Assembly: GCF_022267375.1 (NCBI RefSeq)
Contig: NZ_JAIZBH010000002.1
Span: 190,001-254,000, forward strand
Reading direction: 5' to 3'
Origin: Leptospira sanjuanensis
Lineage (GTDB): Bacteria > Spirochaetota > Leptospiria > Leptospirales > Leptospiraceae
Length of the DNA: 64,000 nt
Part shown: in pieces, positions 1 through 8,218 of the stretch
Position numbering within the stretch: position 1 is the stretch's first letter
How the letters are laid out: the number at the start of each line of letters is the position of its first letter
Notes under the pieces: generated by a model
The model's input: the letters and a program-made list of their open reading frames with translations, nothing else
Told to the model about the DNA's origin: nothing
The model's database searches: none
Program-made: the position numbers and the translations under genes

Positions 1-104
1 ATCCTAAGAGAGTTCCGCAGGGATTGAAGTATTATTCCGCGGAACTGCACAAGGCTGCATTCGTGCTTCCTCAGTTCGCGCAGAAACATATCGTTCGTAA
101 ATAA
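1..104 (+). CDS. speE: Spermidine synthase, C-terminal end (partial)
   Basis: The window opens inside a gene. The third frame reads 33 residues to a TAA at 102-104. The segment LKYYSAELHKAAFVLP matches the conserved C-terminal pattern of spermidine synthases (LKYYN..IH.AAF.LP). The family transfers the aminopropyl group of decarboxylated S-adenosylmethionine to putrescine in the cytosol. Only the tail is visible, so the active site cannot be checked. The next gene, pyrF, begins 21 bp downstream on the same strand, so the two may be co-transcribed. Confidence 0.7.
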   Translation, partial: PKRVPQGLKYYSAELHKAAFVLPQFAQKHIVRK

Positions 105-125
105 ACGTCTTACCGGGGAGGGAAT

Positions 126-944
126 ATGAATTTCCAAAGCAAATTCCTGACCCGGAGCCGATCTCTCCAATCGCTTCTCTGTGTCGGACTCGATCCAGAC
201 TACTGCAAACTCCCCGAAATTATTAAACGAAGTCCCGAACCTCTCGTGCATTTTTGCAGGGAGATCATCGACGCGACGGCCCCGTATGCGGTCGCGTATA
301 AACCGAATATTGCGTTCTTCGAAGTCTTCGGTTCTTCGGGCATCCGTCAGTTCGAGAAAGTGATCGGACATCTCAAAAGCAATTATCCGCATATCCCGAT
401 CGTAGCCGACATCAAACGAGGAGACCTCGATAATACCGCGAGACAATACGCGCGTTATTACTTCGGTGATCTGCAGGTGGATAGTTTAACTTTGTCGCCC
501 TATATGGGCCTCGATTCTCTTCGTCCTTTTTTAGAATATCAGGATCATCTTGTATTCTGGTTGTGTCTGACTTCCAATCCGGACGCCGATCAGTTTCAGA
601 AAAAACGATTCTCCGAAACCGGACGTACTTTGTATGAGGAAGTCGCATACGTAGCGAGTTCGATTTCTCCTTTGAACTTGGGTTTTGTCGTAGGCGCGAC
701 CAATCCGACCGAACTTGGAAATCTTCGCAGACAAAACCCGGACCGAGTTTTTTTGATTCCGGGTTTCGGGGCGCAAGGAGCCAAACTCGAAGATTTATTA
801 CCCGTTTGCGGCCGTTATTCCCTGATCAATTCATCCAGAGGGATTCACTTCGCGTCGAACGGACTTGACTTCGCGACGCGAGCGGGTCAGGAAGCGGAGA
901 AGATTCACAAGATGATGCAGTCTCAGCTCCCCAATCTTTTTTAA
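126..944 (+). CDS. pyrF: Orotidine 5'-phosphate decarboxylase
   Basis: This 272-residue protein catalyses the last step of UMP synthesis, decarboxylation of orotidine monophosphate. The N-terminal LCVGLDPD and the catalytic Asp-Lys-Asp segment ADIKRGDLDNTA (about residues 93-104) are the family signature. A late phosphate-loop region VFLIPGFGAQG is also present. The length of about 270 residues fits the longer subgroup (type 2) found in spirochaetes and mycobacteria, rather than the 230-residue enterobacterial type. The start is an ATG preceded by GGGGAGG at 5-bp spacing. It lies directly after the speE tail. Confidence 0.95.
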   Translation: MNFQSKFLTRSRSLQSLLCVGLDPDYCKLPEIIKRSPEPLVHFCREIIDATAPYAVAYKPNIAFFEVFGSSGIRQFEKVIGHLKSNYPHIPIVADIKRGDLDNTARQYARYYFGDLQVDSLTLSPYMGLDSLRPFLEYQDHLVFWLCLTSNPDADQFQKKRFSETGRTLYEEVAYVASSISPLNLGFVVGATNPTELGNLRRQNPDRVFLIPGFGAQGAKLEDLLPVCGRYSLINSSRGIHFASNGLDFATRAGQEAEKIHKMMQSQLPNLF

Positions 945-1072
945 TTCCGAAACCTTCTTTTCAAAATCGGGGTTTCAATCGCATTCGAAAAATTTAAAAT
1001 TCCAGCGGCAAAGAGTTGGATTTCATTCGATCGATGATACGATACGTTGAATCCTGCGGCGAGGTCGGCACT

Positions 1073-1522
1073 ATGAGAACTTCTTCTATTCGAGGACGAT
1101 CGATTCTTTTTGTTTTATCGTTCGCTTTTTGGTTCGTCCTTTTTTATCCGAATCGAACTCTCGTTGCGGACGATGCAAGGGAGAATCCAAGTTGTCCTTC
1201 GGTGGATCGCGGGAATCTTGTATTGAACCTGCATCTGTTTTGCAAAGCGAAGAATATCGAAATTCTTACCGTAAATTTAAACAAGGACAAGATTCGAATT
1301 ATAGGAATCGAAAAAGAATCGATGGGTTCTACAACCGTTAAGATCGAAATCTCGGAGAAAGAATTCGGAAGAATCTTTTCCGGTTCTATGGAATATCGAC
1401 TCGTCGAACGATCTTCCAGCTCCGGGCTTTATTGTCAGCCGTATGTCCAAGCGTATCGGATTCCGAAACGTTACAAACGTTGCGTTCATACGATCGAGAT
1501 CCCGGACCCTCAATTGGAATAA
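1073..1522 (+). CDS. Small exported protein of unknown function
   Basis: I do not recognise this 149-residue protein. From the ATG at 1073, which has GAGGT about 7 bp upstream, it starts with an Arg-rich n-region and a hydrophobic stretch (ILFVLSFAFWFVLFYP), so a signal peptide or N-terminal anchor is likely. The mature part has four cysteines (in NPSCPS, LFCKAK, LYCQPY and KRCVHT), which could form two disulfides in the periplasm. In-frame starts further upstream (ATG 1034, TTG 1016) exist but would put hydrophilic sequence ahead of the signal. It is convergent with the beta-barrel gene that ends at 1617. Confidence 0.6.
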   Translation: MRTSSIRGRSILFVLSFAFWFVLFYPNRTLVADDARENPSCPSVDRGNLVLNLHLFCKAKNIEILTVNLNKDKIRIIGIEKESMGSTTVKIEISEKEFGRIFSGSMEYRLVERSSSSGLYCQPYVQAYRIPKRYKRCVHTIEIPDPQLE

Positions 1523-1616
1523 TCGATCGTGTTTACCCGATACAACCGTCGAAGAACTCGTTCGAAAGAAATCGTATGCGATCACGATCCCTTTCGATCC
1601 ATTTGAAGATAACTTT

Positions 1617-2357
1617 TTAAAACGAAGACAAACTCGCGGTCGATTCCTCTTTTTTGGGAGGTTCGTTTGTTTCTTCTCCGCCGAAATGGAAGCCGAGTCC
1701 GATCATACCGGAATAATCGTTGTAATTGATTTTCAGTTCGCGACTGTAATAGCGGCTGATTGCGGAAGCTTCGGCTTCCGTAAAAAGGAAGAATCGATCA
1801 AGATTGAGTTTAAAACCCAAACGGGCAAACCCTCGATACGAAGAAAATTTGTCGAATCCGGTGGTTCCGGCGCCGATCGAAAGATACGGATCGAACGTTT
1901 TACCCGGTCTCATGTGGAAGGTGGGTCCGATATCCAAAAAGGTCATGGAAAAATTATTTCTTTCCTGAAACCGATTGTCGTGCAACGCGCCGTTGAAAAA
2001 AATCTGATTGGAGATGTCCCGCAAATTACTGTTGATGTTATATCCCGCCTGAAGAAGCAGAATAGGGAACGAATCCTCCCAACGATCCGGTATGTTTAGG
2101 GAAAAGATTTTGTGAGTAAGTCCGAACTCGAATCCGAAAAATCTAGGATTGTATTCCGCCGAAACTCGATAGTTGTTCGTTTGACCCCTATTTTCATCGT
2201 ATCGTGTTTCGTGTGCTTCTCCTATACCTCCGCCCGCTTTTAAACTCCAAGGAGCATATTGCGAATTCGACTCCGTCTCCCCTTCGGCAAAAACGACCGC
2301 GCCGGGAAACAAGGCGCAAGCCAGAAACATTAGTAAAATTGAATATTTTCTTTTCAT
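1617..2357 (-). CDS. Outer-membrane beta-barrel protein, tandem paralogue A
   Basis: This 246-residue protein has a clear signal peptide (MKRKYSILLMFLACALFPG..VFA). Alternating hydrophobic/aromatic strands follow, as in an OmpA-like or OmpW-like eight-stranded barrel. The closing strand MIGLGFHFGG is followed by a short charged tail (EETNEPPKKEES). It is a close paralogue of the gene at 2579-3301: signal peptide, GPTFHMRPGKTFDPY, GFARLGFKLN, the RYY strand and the Lys/Glu-rich tail all correspond. The upstream region also shares a 14-bp box. Function is unknown; surface exposure is inferred. The start ATG is the only one that keeps the complete signal peptide. Confidence 0.8.
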   Translation of the reverse strand: MKRKYSILLMFLACALFPGAVVFAEGETESNSQYAPWSLKAGGGIGEAHETRYDENRGQTNNYRVSAEYNPRFFGFEFGLTHKIFSLNIPDRWEDSFPILLLQAGYNINSNLRDISNQIFFNGALHDNRFQERNNFSMTFLDIGPTFHMRPGKTFDPYLSIGAGTTGFDKFSSYRGFARLGFKLNLDRFFLFTEAEASAISRYYSRELKINYNDYSGMIGLGFHFGGEETNEPPKKEESTASLSSF

Positions 2358-2380
2358 AGAGTACTCACTTTGTTGATTGA

Positions 2381-2394
2381 TGCCGCTAGGACCG
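2381..2394 (-). promoter_or_regulatory. 14-bp upstream box shared by the two barrel genes (copy A)
   Basis: The plus-strand sequence tgccgctaggaccg lies 23 bp upstream of the ATG of the 1617-2357 gene. A copy differing at one base lies 22 bp upstream of the paralogue. The position places it in the 5' leader or core promoter. Conservation may simply reflect recent duplication. Confidence 0.35.
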
Positions 2395-2509
2395 AAAGGG
2401 TTTCAAAAAAAGTTTCAATCAAAAACTTGTTTTTTGGGGCGAGTCAGTTGCAGATGATAAGTTAGGAGCGAGTAGATATAATGTCATCGGCCGAAACACG
2501 CGTGATCTC

Positions 2510-2545
2510 GCCAACAAAAACAGAAAGCCGCACATCGGCGGCTTA
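2510..2545 (-). terminator. Rho-independent terminator of barrel gene B
   Basis: On the minus strand a perfect 7-bp stem (AAGCCGC/GCGGCTT, arms 2525-2531 and 2538-2544, 6-nt loop) is followed by TCTGTTTTTG. It lies 35 bp after the stop codon of the 2579-3301 gene. Confidence 0.8.
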
Positions 2546-2578
2546 TGCTAAAATTATAATTTCGGTTTAAACAAATTG

Positions 2579-3301
2579 CTAAAACGAAGATCGATTGGAA
2601 ACGGTTTCTTCTTTTTTTGGAGTTTCGTCCCCGCCGCCGAAATGAAAACCGACCCCGATCATCCCCGAATAATCGTTGTAATGCAATCTTAGGTCTCGGT
2701 TGTAGTAGCGGTTGATGGCCGACGCTTCCGCTTCCGTAAAAATGAAAAACCGGTCGAAGTTGAGTTTAAAACCCAAACGGGCAAATCCGCGATAGGAAGC
2801 GAATCGATCGAAACCGGTGGTTCCGGCTCCGATCGAAAAATACGGATCGAAGGTTTTACCAGGTCTCATATGAAACGTCGGTCCGATGTCTAGAAACGTT
2901 AGGTTGAAGTTATTTCTTTCCCGAAGAGGGTCGCTGTGCAGGGAACCGCTAAAGATCGCTCCGTTCAAAACGGAATTGTTCTGTCCTGCGGATTGAAACA
3001 ACGCGTAAGGAAGAACATGGTTCGTTCGGGGAGGGGCGCTTAAGGAAAAAATCTTGTGTGTTATGCCGAACTCAAAACCGAAATATCTCGGATTGTACTC
3101 CGCCGAGATGCGGTAGTTGTTTGTTTTACCCTTGTTTTCCCTGTATTCGGTTTCGCCCACACCTCCGAGACCGCCTCCGGCCTTCAGCGACCACGGCGAA
3201 AATTGAGCGTCCGGTTTAGAATCCCCTTGTGCGAAAAGGGAAGAACCGGTAAACATCGTGCAAGCAAGCCCAATTAGTAAAATGGAATATTCTTTTTTCA
3301 T
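2579..3301 (-). CDS. Outer-membrane beta-barrel protein, tandem paralogue B
   Basis: This 240-residue protein has a signal peptide (MKKEYSILLIGLACTMFTGSSLFA) and a predicted small beta-barrel with final strand MIGVGFHFGG. It aligns along its whole length with the gene at 1617-2357, and divergence is concentrated in the segment around residues 85-115 (a probable surface loop: APPRTNHVLPY here, IPDRWEDSFP in the other). Its own terminator separates it from copy A, so each copy is probably transcribed independently. Function unknown; exposed-loop divergence is an inference from the family fold. Confidence 0.8.
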   Translation of the reverse strand: MKKEYSILLIGLACTMFTGSSLFAQGDSKPDAQFSPWSLKAGGGLGGVGETEYRENKGKTNNYRISAEYNPRYFGFEFGITHKIFSLSAPPRTNHVLPYALFQSAGQNNSVLNGAIFSGSLHSDPLRERNNFNLTFLDIGPTFHMRPGKTFDPYFSIGAGTTGFDRFASYRGFARLGFKLNFDRFFIFTEAEASAINRYYNRDLRLHYNDYSGMIGVGFHFGGGDETPKKEETVSNRSSF

Positions 3302-3728
3302 TGATAGATGACCTCTTTAACAGTGCCTCTAGGACCGCAAGAAGTTCTGAACCTTTCCCGTTCCCGAAAAAACGATTCTATCGGATGATAAAATGTCGAA
3401 ATATCCGGACTAGAAATCTACATGATCGTAATGAGTTTTATACGTTATGCGGAATCGTATCAAAATCGTTTCGAGACCATCCGATCGTTTTTTGCCTTGC
3501 TCCTGAAAAAAAAGTCTGCATCTGACGCTGAATCGGATAGAATCGCATTTATCTACATTGGCTTGAATGCCGGTAAGACCCGCGAGGAAAGAGTAAGATT
3601 CCAATCAAACTGAAAAAACGCCCACCTGTGATTCCGCCTCGATGGAAATGGTTAAAAAATCAACGACGGAAATTTCGATTTCGAAAACTCTGGAAACCGA
3701 TTTCAAAAGTTGAAGATCGGGGATCGAA
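3302..3728. other. Intergenic region, 427 bp
   Basis: This holds the upstream region of the minus-strand barrel gene, including the shared box at 3324-3337, and then the leader of the plus-strand VTT gene. No RNA gene or conserved protein is visible; short open frames here have no ribosome binding site or recognisable content. Confidence 0.5.
3324..3337 (-). promoter_or_regulatory. 14-bp upstream box shared by the two barrel genes (copy B)
   Basis: The plus-strand sequence tgcctctaggaccg lies 22 bp upstream of the ATG of the 2579-3301 gene and matches copy A at 13 of 14 positions. Confidence 0.35.
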
Positions 3729-4187
3729 TTGGAATTTGCACTTTGGGAAAGCCTTTCTAAACTCATTCCGCTTTATGGCGGTCCCGGCCTCGCAGTTGTT
3801 TCCTTTGCCGCCGCGACCATCTTCCCGTTCAGCTCCGAAGCGGCGCTCGCACTCGCGATCGTATCCGGACTTCCGCCGCTCGAAGCGGTGATTTGGGCCT
3901 CGTTCGGAAATTGTGCGGCCTGTCTGTTGAATTACGGACTCGGCTACGGATCTGAAACGTTCGTTCACAAGAAGCTCGATTCTTCTCCTATCTTTCATAA
4001 GCTTTTCGAAAGAATGCAAAAGACGGGATGGCCGATTCTATTCTTGTCGTTTCTGCCTGTGATCGGCGATCCAATCACCATTCTGTCCGGCTTCTTTAAA
4101 CAAAGATTGATTTTGTTTGTGAGTGTAGTGTTCACTCTGCGGATCGTTCGCTATATTCTTCTCGCCTATTTCTTTTTTAAATCTTAG
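3729..4187 (+). CDS. YqaA/DedA-type VTT-domain membrane protein
   Basis: This 152-residue integral membrane protein has the features of the small VTT (SNARE-associated) family. It shows FPFSSEAALALAI near the N-terminus, a Gly-rich second helix (ASFGNCAACLLNYGLGYG), and the re-entrant LSFLPVIGDPITILSGFF motif at about residues 107-124, close to the [FY]xxx[RP]-x-G-D-P pattern. Relatives are thought to move or scramble lipids across the inner membrane; the exact substrate here is unknown. A TTG start at 3729 with GGGGA 4 bp upstream is preferred because the nearest ATG is out of frame. Confidence 0.8.
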   Translation: MEFALWESLSKLIPLYGGPGLAVVSFAAATIFPFSSEAALALAIVSGLPPLEAVIWASFGNCAACLLNYGLGYGSETFVHKKLDSSPIFHKLFERMQKTGWPILFLSFLPVIGDPITILSGFFKQRLILFVSVVFTLRIVRYILLAYFFFKS

Positions 4188-4290
4188 AAATATTTTCCAT
4201 TCGATGAGCCTTGTATGTTTCGAACTTACAAGCGAACGAATTCTTAAGATTCAATAACTTTTTTTCACATCCGATCGTATTCCCACTGTC

Positions 4291-4302
4291 TATAATACCG
4301 AA
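4291..4302 (+). promoter_or_regulatory. Consensus -10 box giving a possibly leaderless transcript
   Basis: TATAAT at 4291-4296 lies 6 bp before the ATG of the FAD oxidoreductase, so the expected transcription start falls on or next to the start codon. No Shine-Dalgarno sequence precedes the ATG. A clear -35 hexamer is not visible at 16-18 bp; TTCACA lies further upstream at 4264-4269. Confidence 0.45.
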
Positions 4303-5571
4303 ATGAAAAAAGAGTCCCTTGCGATCGTTGGAACGGGAATATCAGGAATGGGCTGCGCTCATTTTTTACAAAAGGATTTCGAGCTTACAATCTATGAAAA
4401 GGATTCGTATATCGGAGGTCATACCAATACCGTAGACGTCGATGAGGACGGTAAGACGATTCCGATCGACACCGGATTTATCGTGTTCAATCACGTGACC
4501 TATCCGAATTTGAAACGTCTTTTCGAGGAGCTGCACGTTCCCACGAAAAAGACTTCGATGTCTTTCAGTGTTCAACACGTCGCAAAAGGACTTGAGTTTT
4601 GCGGTTCAGGAATCGGAGGTCTTTTTGCGCAGAAAAGAAACTTTTTGAATCCGAGATTCCTGCGGCTTTTGTACAATATAAACCGCTTTAACAACGAAGC
4701 GCCTCGAATTTTAGAAGATTCAAAATATCTACATTACACTTTGGACGAATATATAGAAGCAGCAGGGTATCATCGGGATCTCCTCGAATATTATCTTGTT
4801 CCGATGAGCTCCGCGGTTTGGTCTACACCGGATGATCGAATGGCTCGGTTTCCCGCATACGCGCTGGTTCGTTTTTTTCTCAACCACGGATTTATGGGTT
4901 TAAATACGCAGCATCAATGGTATACGGTTCACGGTGGATCGAAGGAATACGTTAAACGTCTGACAGCGCCGTTTCTGGATCGGATTTACACGAAGACGGC
5001 GGTTCGTTCCGTCGAATCTGAGGGCAAGAAAGTTCGCATAACACTGAATAACGGTCAATCCAATCTTTTTGATAAGGCGATTCTTGCGACGCACGCCGAC
5101 ACTTCGTTAAAGCTGCTGAAAAAACCTTCTTCTTTGCAAAAAGAACTCCTCAAAGAATTCGAATACCAGAGGAATATCGCGACCCTGCACACGGACCGAA
5201 GTTTTATGCCGAAAAAGAAACTCGCTTGGTCTTCTTGGAATTATCGCATGCAAAACGTGGAAGGAAGAATGAAAGCGTTCACCGTTTATTGGATGAATTG
5301 TCTGCAGGGAGTTAGCGACAAAAGGGATTATTTCGTATCCATCAACGATCCGGGAACCGTCGATCCTAAAAAGGTCATTCAAGAAATTGAATATCATCAT
5401 CCTCTCTTCAATGTCGGTTCTTTTCGGGCACAAGCGCGTCTGCCCGAACTCAACCGAAAAGGAAATATTTTCTTTTGCGGAAGTTATTTCCGAAACGGAT
5501 TTCACGAAGACGGACTTTGGTCGGCGAGAATGTTAAGCGAAACTCTTTTAAATCGGAGAGTTTGGGATTGA
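4303..5571 (+). CDS. FAD-dependent amine-oxidase-like oxidoreductase of a lipid-modification operon
   Basis: This 422-residue protein begins with a Rossmann FAD-binding motif (IVGTGISGMGCAHFL), followed by the acidic ADP-ribose residue in LTIYEKD and the GGHTNTV motif typical of amine-oxidase/phytoene-desaturase-like flavoproteins. A C-terminal FAD contact FFCGSYFRNGFHEDGL (about residues 390-405) matches the subfamily that is regularly found next to DUF1365 and cyclopropane synthase genes. It probably oxidises or isomerises an acyl chain of a membrane lipid; that role is inferred from context. It is the first gene of the operon, and the next gene overlaps its stop codon by 4 bp. Confidence 0.85.
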   Translation: MKKESLAIVGTGISGMGCAHFLQKDFELTIYEKDSYIGGHTNTVDVDEDGKTIPIDTGFIVFNHVTYPNLKRLFEELHVPTKKTSMSFSVQHVAKGLEFCGSGIGGLFAQKRNFLNPRFLRLLYNINRFNNEAPRILEDSKYLHYTLDEYIEAAGYHRDLLEYYLVPMSSAVWSTPDDRMARFPAYALVRFFLNHGFMGLNTQHQWYTVHGGSKEYVKRLTAPFLDRIYTKTAVRSVESEGKKVRITLNNGQSNLFDKAILATHADTSLKLLKKPSSLQKELLKEFEYQRNIATLHTDRSFMPKKKLAWSSWNYRMQNVEGRMKAFTVYWMNCLQGVSDKRDYFVSINDPGTVDPKKVIQEIEYHHPLFNVGSFRAQARLPELNRKGNIFFCGSYFRNGFHEDGLWSARMLSETLLNRRVWD

Positions 5572-6344
5572 ATTCCTGCGTCTTTCAGGCAAACGTGATG
5601 CACGATCGGCGATTCCCGAAACGGAATCGTTTCCGATACGGTATATTTACGTTTGCGCTTGATCTTGACGAACTCGAGGAATTGGATTCGAAGTTTCGGT
5701 GTTTCGGTTTTGAAAAACGTGCTTTGTTCCGTTTTTCAAAGGCGGACCATCTCGATTTCGGAAAGAGGAACGTCAAAGAAAATATATTAGAATATTTGCA
5801 ATCGAATGGAATCACGGACCCGATCGCTAAAGTGATTTTGGTTACCAATCTAAGAGTAATGGGATACGTCTTCAATCCGGTGTCGTTTTATTTTTTTTAC
5901 GGACCGGAGGATTCTCCGGTTTGTGCGGTCGCGGAAGTGGGGAATACGTTCGGGGAACAGAAACCGTTCCTGCTCGGAAAGGAAACTTGGAAGGACGGCG
6001 CTTTTCGGATGAAAACCGGAAAGTTCTTTTATGTTTCTCCCTTTGTCGGATTAAAATCCGAATTCGAATTCGTTCTGAAACCGACGGACGAAGGTTTGAA
6101 CATTCGGATCGACGCCTTGGAAGAAGGGCAGACCGTGATGGTGACCACCTATGTCGGAAAGAAGCTGGAGTTTAACGATCGGAATCTGATTTTCCTATTC
6201 TTCCGCTATCCGCTGGTTACGGTTCAAGTAATCGTTTTAATTCATTGGCAGGCCTTCCGGTTATTTCTGAAAGGCCTCCCTTATATTCAAAAAAATGAAA
6301 ATATCAATTTGCAAAAAGGAGTTCACATTGGAAAGAACCACTGA
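5568..6344 (+). CDS. DUF1365 family protein
   Basis: The protein has 258 residues when read from the TTG that overlaps the preceding TGA (TTGA), with GGAGAG 7 bp upstream. This start places the family signature at the right spot: C..N.MHDRR.P..N.FRYGIFTFALDLDEL at residues 4-35. RVMGYVFNPVSFYFFY (about residues 98-113) and GNTFGEQKPF follow and are also characteristic. DUF1365 proteins have no established reaction but are almost always coupled to a FAD oxidoreductase and a Cfa-type methyltransferase, as here. A hydrophobic segment near the C-terminus (YPLVTVQVIVLIHWQAF) suggests membrane association. Confidence 0.85.
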   Translation: MNSCVFQANVMHDRRFPKRNRFRYGIFTFALDLDELEELDSKFRCFGFEKRALFRFSKADHLDFGKRNVKENILEYLQSNGITDPIAKVILVTNLRVMGYVFNPVSFYFFYGPEDSPVCAVAEVGNTFGEQKPFLLGKETWKDGAFRMKTGKFFYVSPFVGLKSEFEFVLKPTDEGLNIRIDALEEGQTVMVTTYVGKKLEFNDRNLIFLFFRYPLVTVQVIVLIHWQAFRLFLKGLPYIQKNENINLQKGVHIGKNH

Positions 6345-7632
6345 ATCCGAAATCAAGTTTCCAGATTCGGGAATCGAAATCCCTTCCTCCGAATCGAATT
6401 CTTTTAAATTTTATAGGAGCGTGTTTTTCAAAGCGCTTTCCAAAATGCGAAAGGGTTCGATCCGATTGATTCTTCCGAACGGTGAAAAAGCGTATTTAGG
6501 CAATCCGGAAAGCGACGATCCGGCCGAATTTCACAAAGGGATCATTCACATTCACAATCCGGTTTTTTTTAAAAAGACGGTGTTAAACGGAGACCTCGGT
6601 TTTTCCGAATCGTATATGGACGGAGATTGGGACACGGACGATATACGAGCGATCATATCTTGGTTTCTGTACAATTTGGAAGATTCCCCCTCCGTGAGCG
6701 GAAGTAAGAATCGTTTTGCGCATTTGAGTTGGACGAATCTAGGAAGCAGACTTCTGCATCTCTTTCGAAGAAACTCCGTCTCGGGAAGTAAAAAGAATAT
6801 CGTGGAACATTACGATCTTGGAAACGATTTTTATAATAAGTTTCTCGATCCTACGATGACGTATTCCTGCGCTTATTTTAAATCGATGGAAGAATCTTTG
6901 GAAAAGGCGCAACTCACAAAGCTTGAGATTCTTTGTAAGAAACTTAGATTGCAAGAATCCGATCATCTTTTGGAAATCGGAACGGGATGGGCCGGGTTGT
7001 CGACCTATGCCGCGAAACACTACGGTTGTAAGGTGACGACGTATACGATTTCGGAGGAACAATATCGTTACGCGAACGAAAAAATCCGAAAAGAACATCT
7101 ATCGGATCGTATCGAGGTTCGTCTTGCGGATTACCGCAAAGTGGAAGGACAGTATGATAAACTTGTAACGGTCGAGATGTTGGAGGCCGTGGGACACGAA
7201 TATTTCGAGGACTTCTTTGCGATGTGCAATCGTGTTTTGAAGAAGGACGGAATCATGGCGCATCAGATCATCACTTCTCCCGATTCGCGCTATCAATCAT
7301 TCCGCAAAGGAGTGGATTTCATTCAGAAACATATCTTTCCGGGTTCTCTTTTACCTTCGATCGCGAGAATCAACCAAGCGATCAATCGAACGAGCGACTT
7401 TCATCTGCATTCTTTGGAGGACATCGGAATCAAATACGATCATACTCTGATGACTTGGTTGAAAGGGTTCGATTCCAATATCGCTCTGATCCGCGATATG
7501 GGTTTTGACGAATCCTTTATCCGCAAATGGAGATATTACTTTTCTTATTGCGCGGCCGCCTTTTCGATGAGAAATATCAGCGTCGTTCAAGTCGTTTATA
7601 CAAGACCGAACAACTTGAGTCTGCGCTCTTAA
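6328..7632 (+). CDS. cfa: Cyclopropane-fatty-acyl-phospholipid synthase
   Basis: This roughly 434-residue S-adenosylmethionine-dependent methyltransferase acts on unsaturated acyl chains of membrane phospholipids. It has the Cfa N-terminal domain, the substrate/active-site lead-in VEHYDLGNDFYNKFLDPTMTYSCAYF, the SAM motif LLEIGTGWAGLSTYAA, and the downstream VEMLEAVGHEYFEDFF. The TTG at 6328 has a GGAG 6 bp upstream and overlaps the end of the DUF1365 gene by 17 bp; an ATG at 6295 would add 11 residues but lacks a ribosome binding site. The product could be a cyclopropane, a methyl-branched or a further-oxidised acyl chain; the sequence alone does not decide. Confidence 0.9.
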   Translation: MERTTESEIKFPDSGIEIPSSESNSFKFYRSVFFKALSKMRKGSIRLILPNGEKAYLGNPESDDPAEFHKGIIHIHNPVFFKKTVLNGDLGFSESYMDGDWDTDDIRAIISWFLYNLEDSPSVSGSKNRFAHLSWTNLGSRLLHLFRRNSVSGSKKNIVEHYDLGNDFYNKFLDPTMTYSCAYFKSMEESLEKAQLTKLEILCKKLRLQESDHLLEIGTGWAGLSTYAAKHYGCKVTTYTISEEQYRYANEKIRKEHLSDRIEVRLADYRKVEGQYDKLVTVEMLEAVGHEYFEDFFAMCNRVLKKDGIMAHQIITSPDSRYQSFRKGVDFIQKHIFPGSLLPSIARINQAINRTSDFHLHSLEDIGIKYDHTLMTWLKGFDSNIALIRDMGFDESFIRKWRYYFSYCAAAFSMRNISVVQVVYTRPNNLSLRS

Positions 7633-7673
7633 AATCGGATCGGAAACACTCTGTGGAAAAAGAAACGACCTCG

Positions 7674-8192
7674 ATGAATGCGGATCACACTGGAACGAAA
7701 CGGAAATCGTTTTTCCATTTTCTCAAACATTTTTCCCCAAAGAACGTGATGGACATCATCAGGAGGGAGCTGAAATCGGGAATCACACCCGAAAAGATTT
7801 CCTTGAGCATCGTCGTCGGTGCGGGGATCGGCGTCTTTCCTCTGATAGGAACGACGATGACTTTGTGCGGGATCGCGGGCGTTCTGCTTCGTTTGAATCC
7901 GGTTTCGATCCAGCTCGCCAATTATCTCGTGTATCCTCTGCAGATTCTTTTGATCTTTCCTTTTTTAAAAACGGGATCGGCCGCTACGGGAACTGCTCTC
8001 AACCTGGATTGGGCGGAAACCATCTCCGTGGATAACGTTTCCGCAATCGCAAAAGGAATCTTCGACGTAGCGGGGTTTGCCGTATTGGGTTGGTTGATCT
8101 GGGTTCCGGGAATTTCACTGCTTCTATATTTTCTGCTTTTGCCTTTTATGAAGAAGGCGAGCAAATTGTTTCAATCCAAAAAAGATCGATAA
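7674..8192 (+). CDS. DUF2062 membrane protein
   Basis: This protein of about 172 residues has the DUF2062 pattern: ELKSGITPEKISLSIVVGAGIGVFPLIGTTMTL near the N-terminus, then LNPVSIQLANYLVYPLQ, and two or three further hydrophobic helices. The family is poorly characterised and sits in the inner membrane. The ATG at 7674 is used; a GTG at 7653 in the same frame has a GGA at slightly better distance, so the start may be 7 codons earlier. The position between two Cfa-type genes suggests a part in handling the same lipid substrate. Confidence 0.75.
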   Translation: MNADHTGTKRKSFFHFLKHFSPKNVMDIIRRELKSGITPEKISLSIVVGAGIGVFPLIGTTMTLCGIAGVLLRLNPVSIQLANYLVYPLQILLIFPFLKTGSAATGTALNLDWAETISVDNVSAIAKGIFDVAGFAVLGWLIWVPGISLLLYFLLLPFMKKASKLFQSKKDR

Positions 8193-8218
8193 CGTTTTCT
8201 AAAGGATGTCGTATTAAA

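Noticed and set aside
1443..2099. Plus-strand open frame of 218 codons
   Set aside because: It covers the convergent end of two better-supported genes, including the barrel gene on the other strand; composition is that of a shadow.
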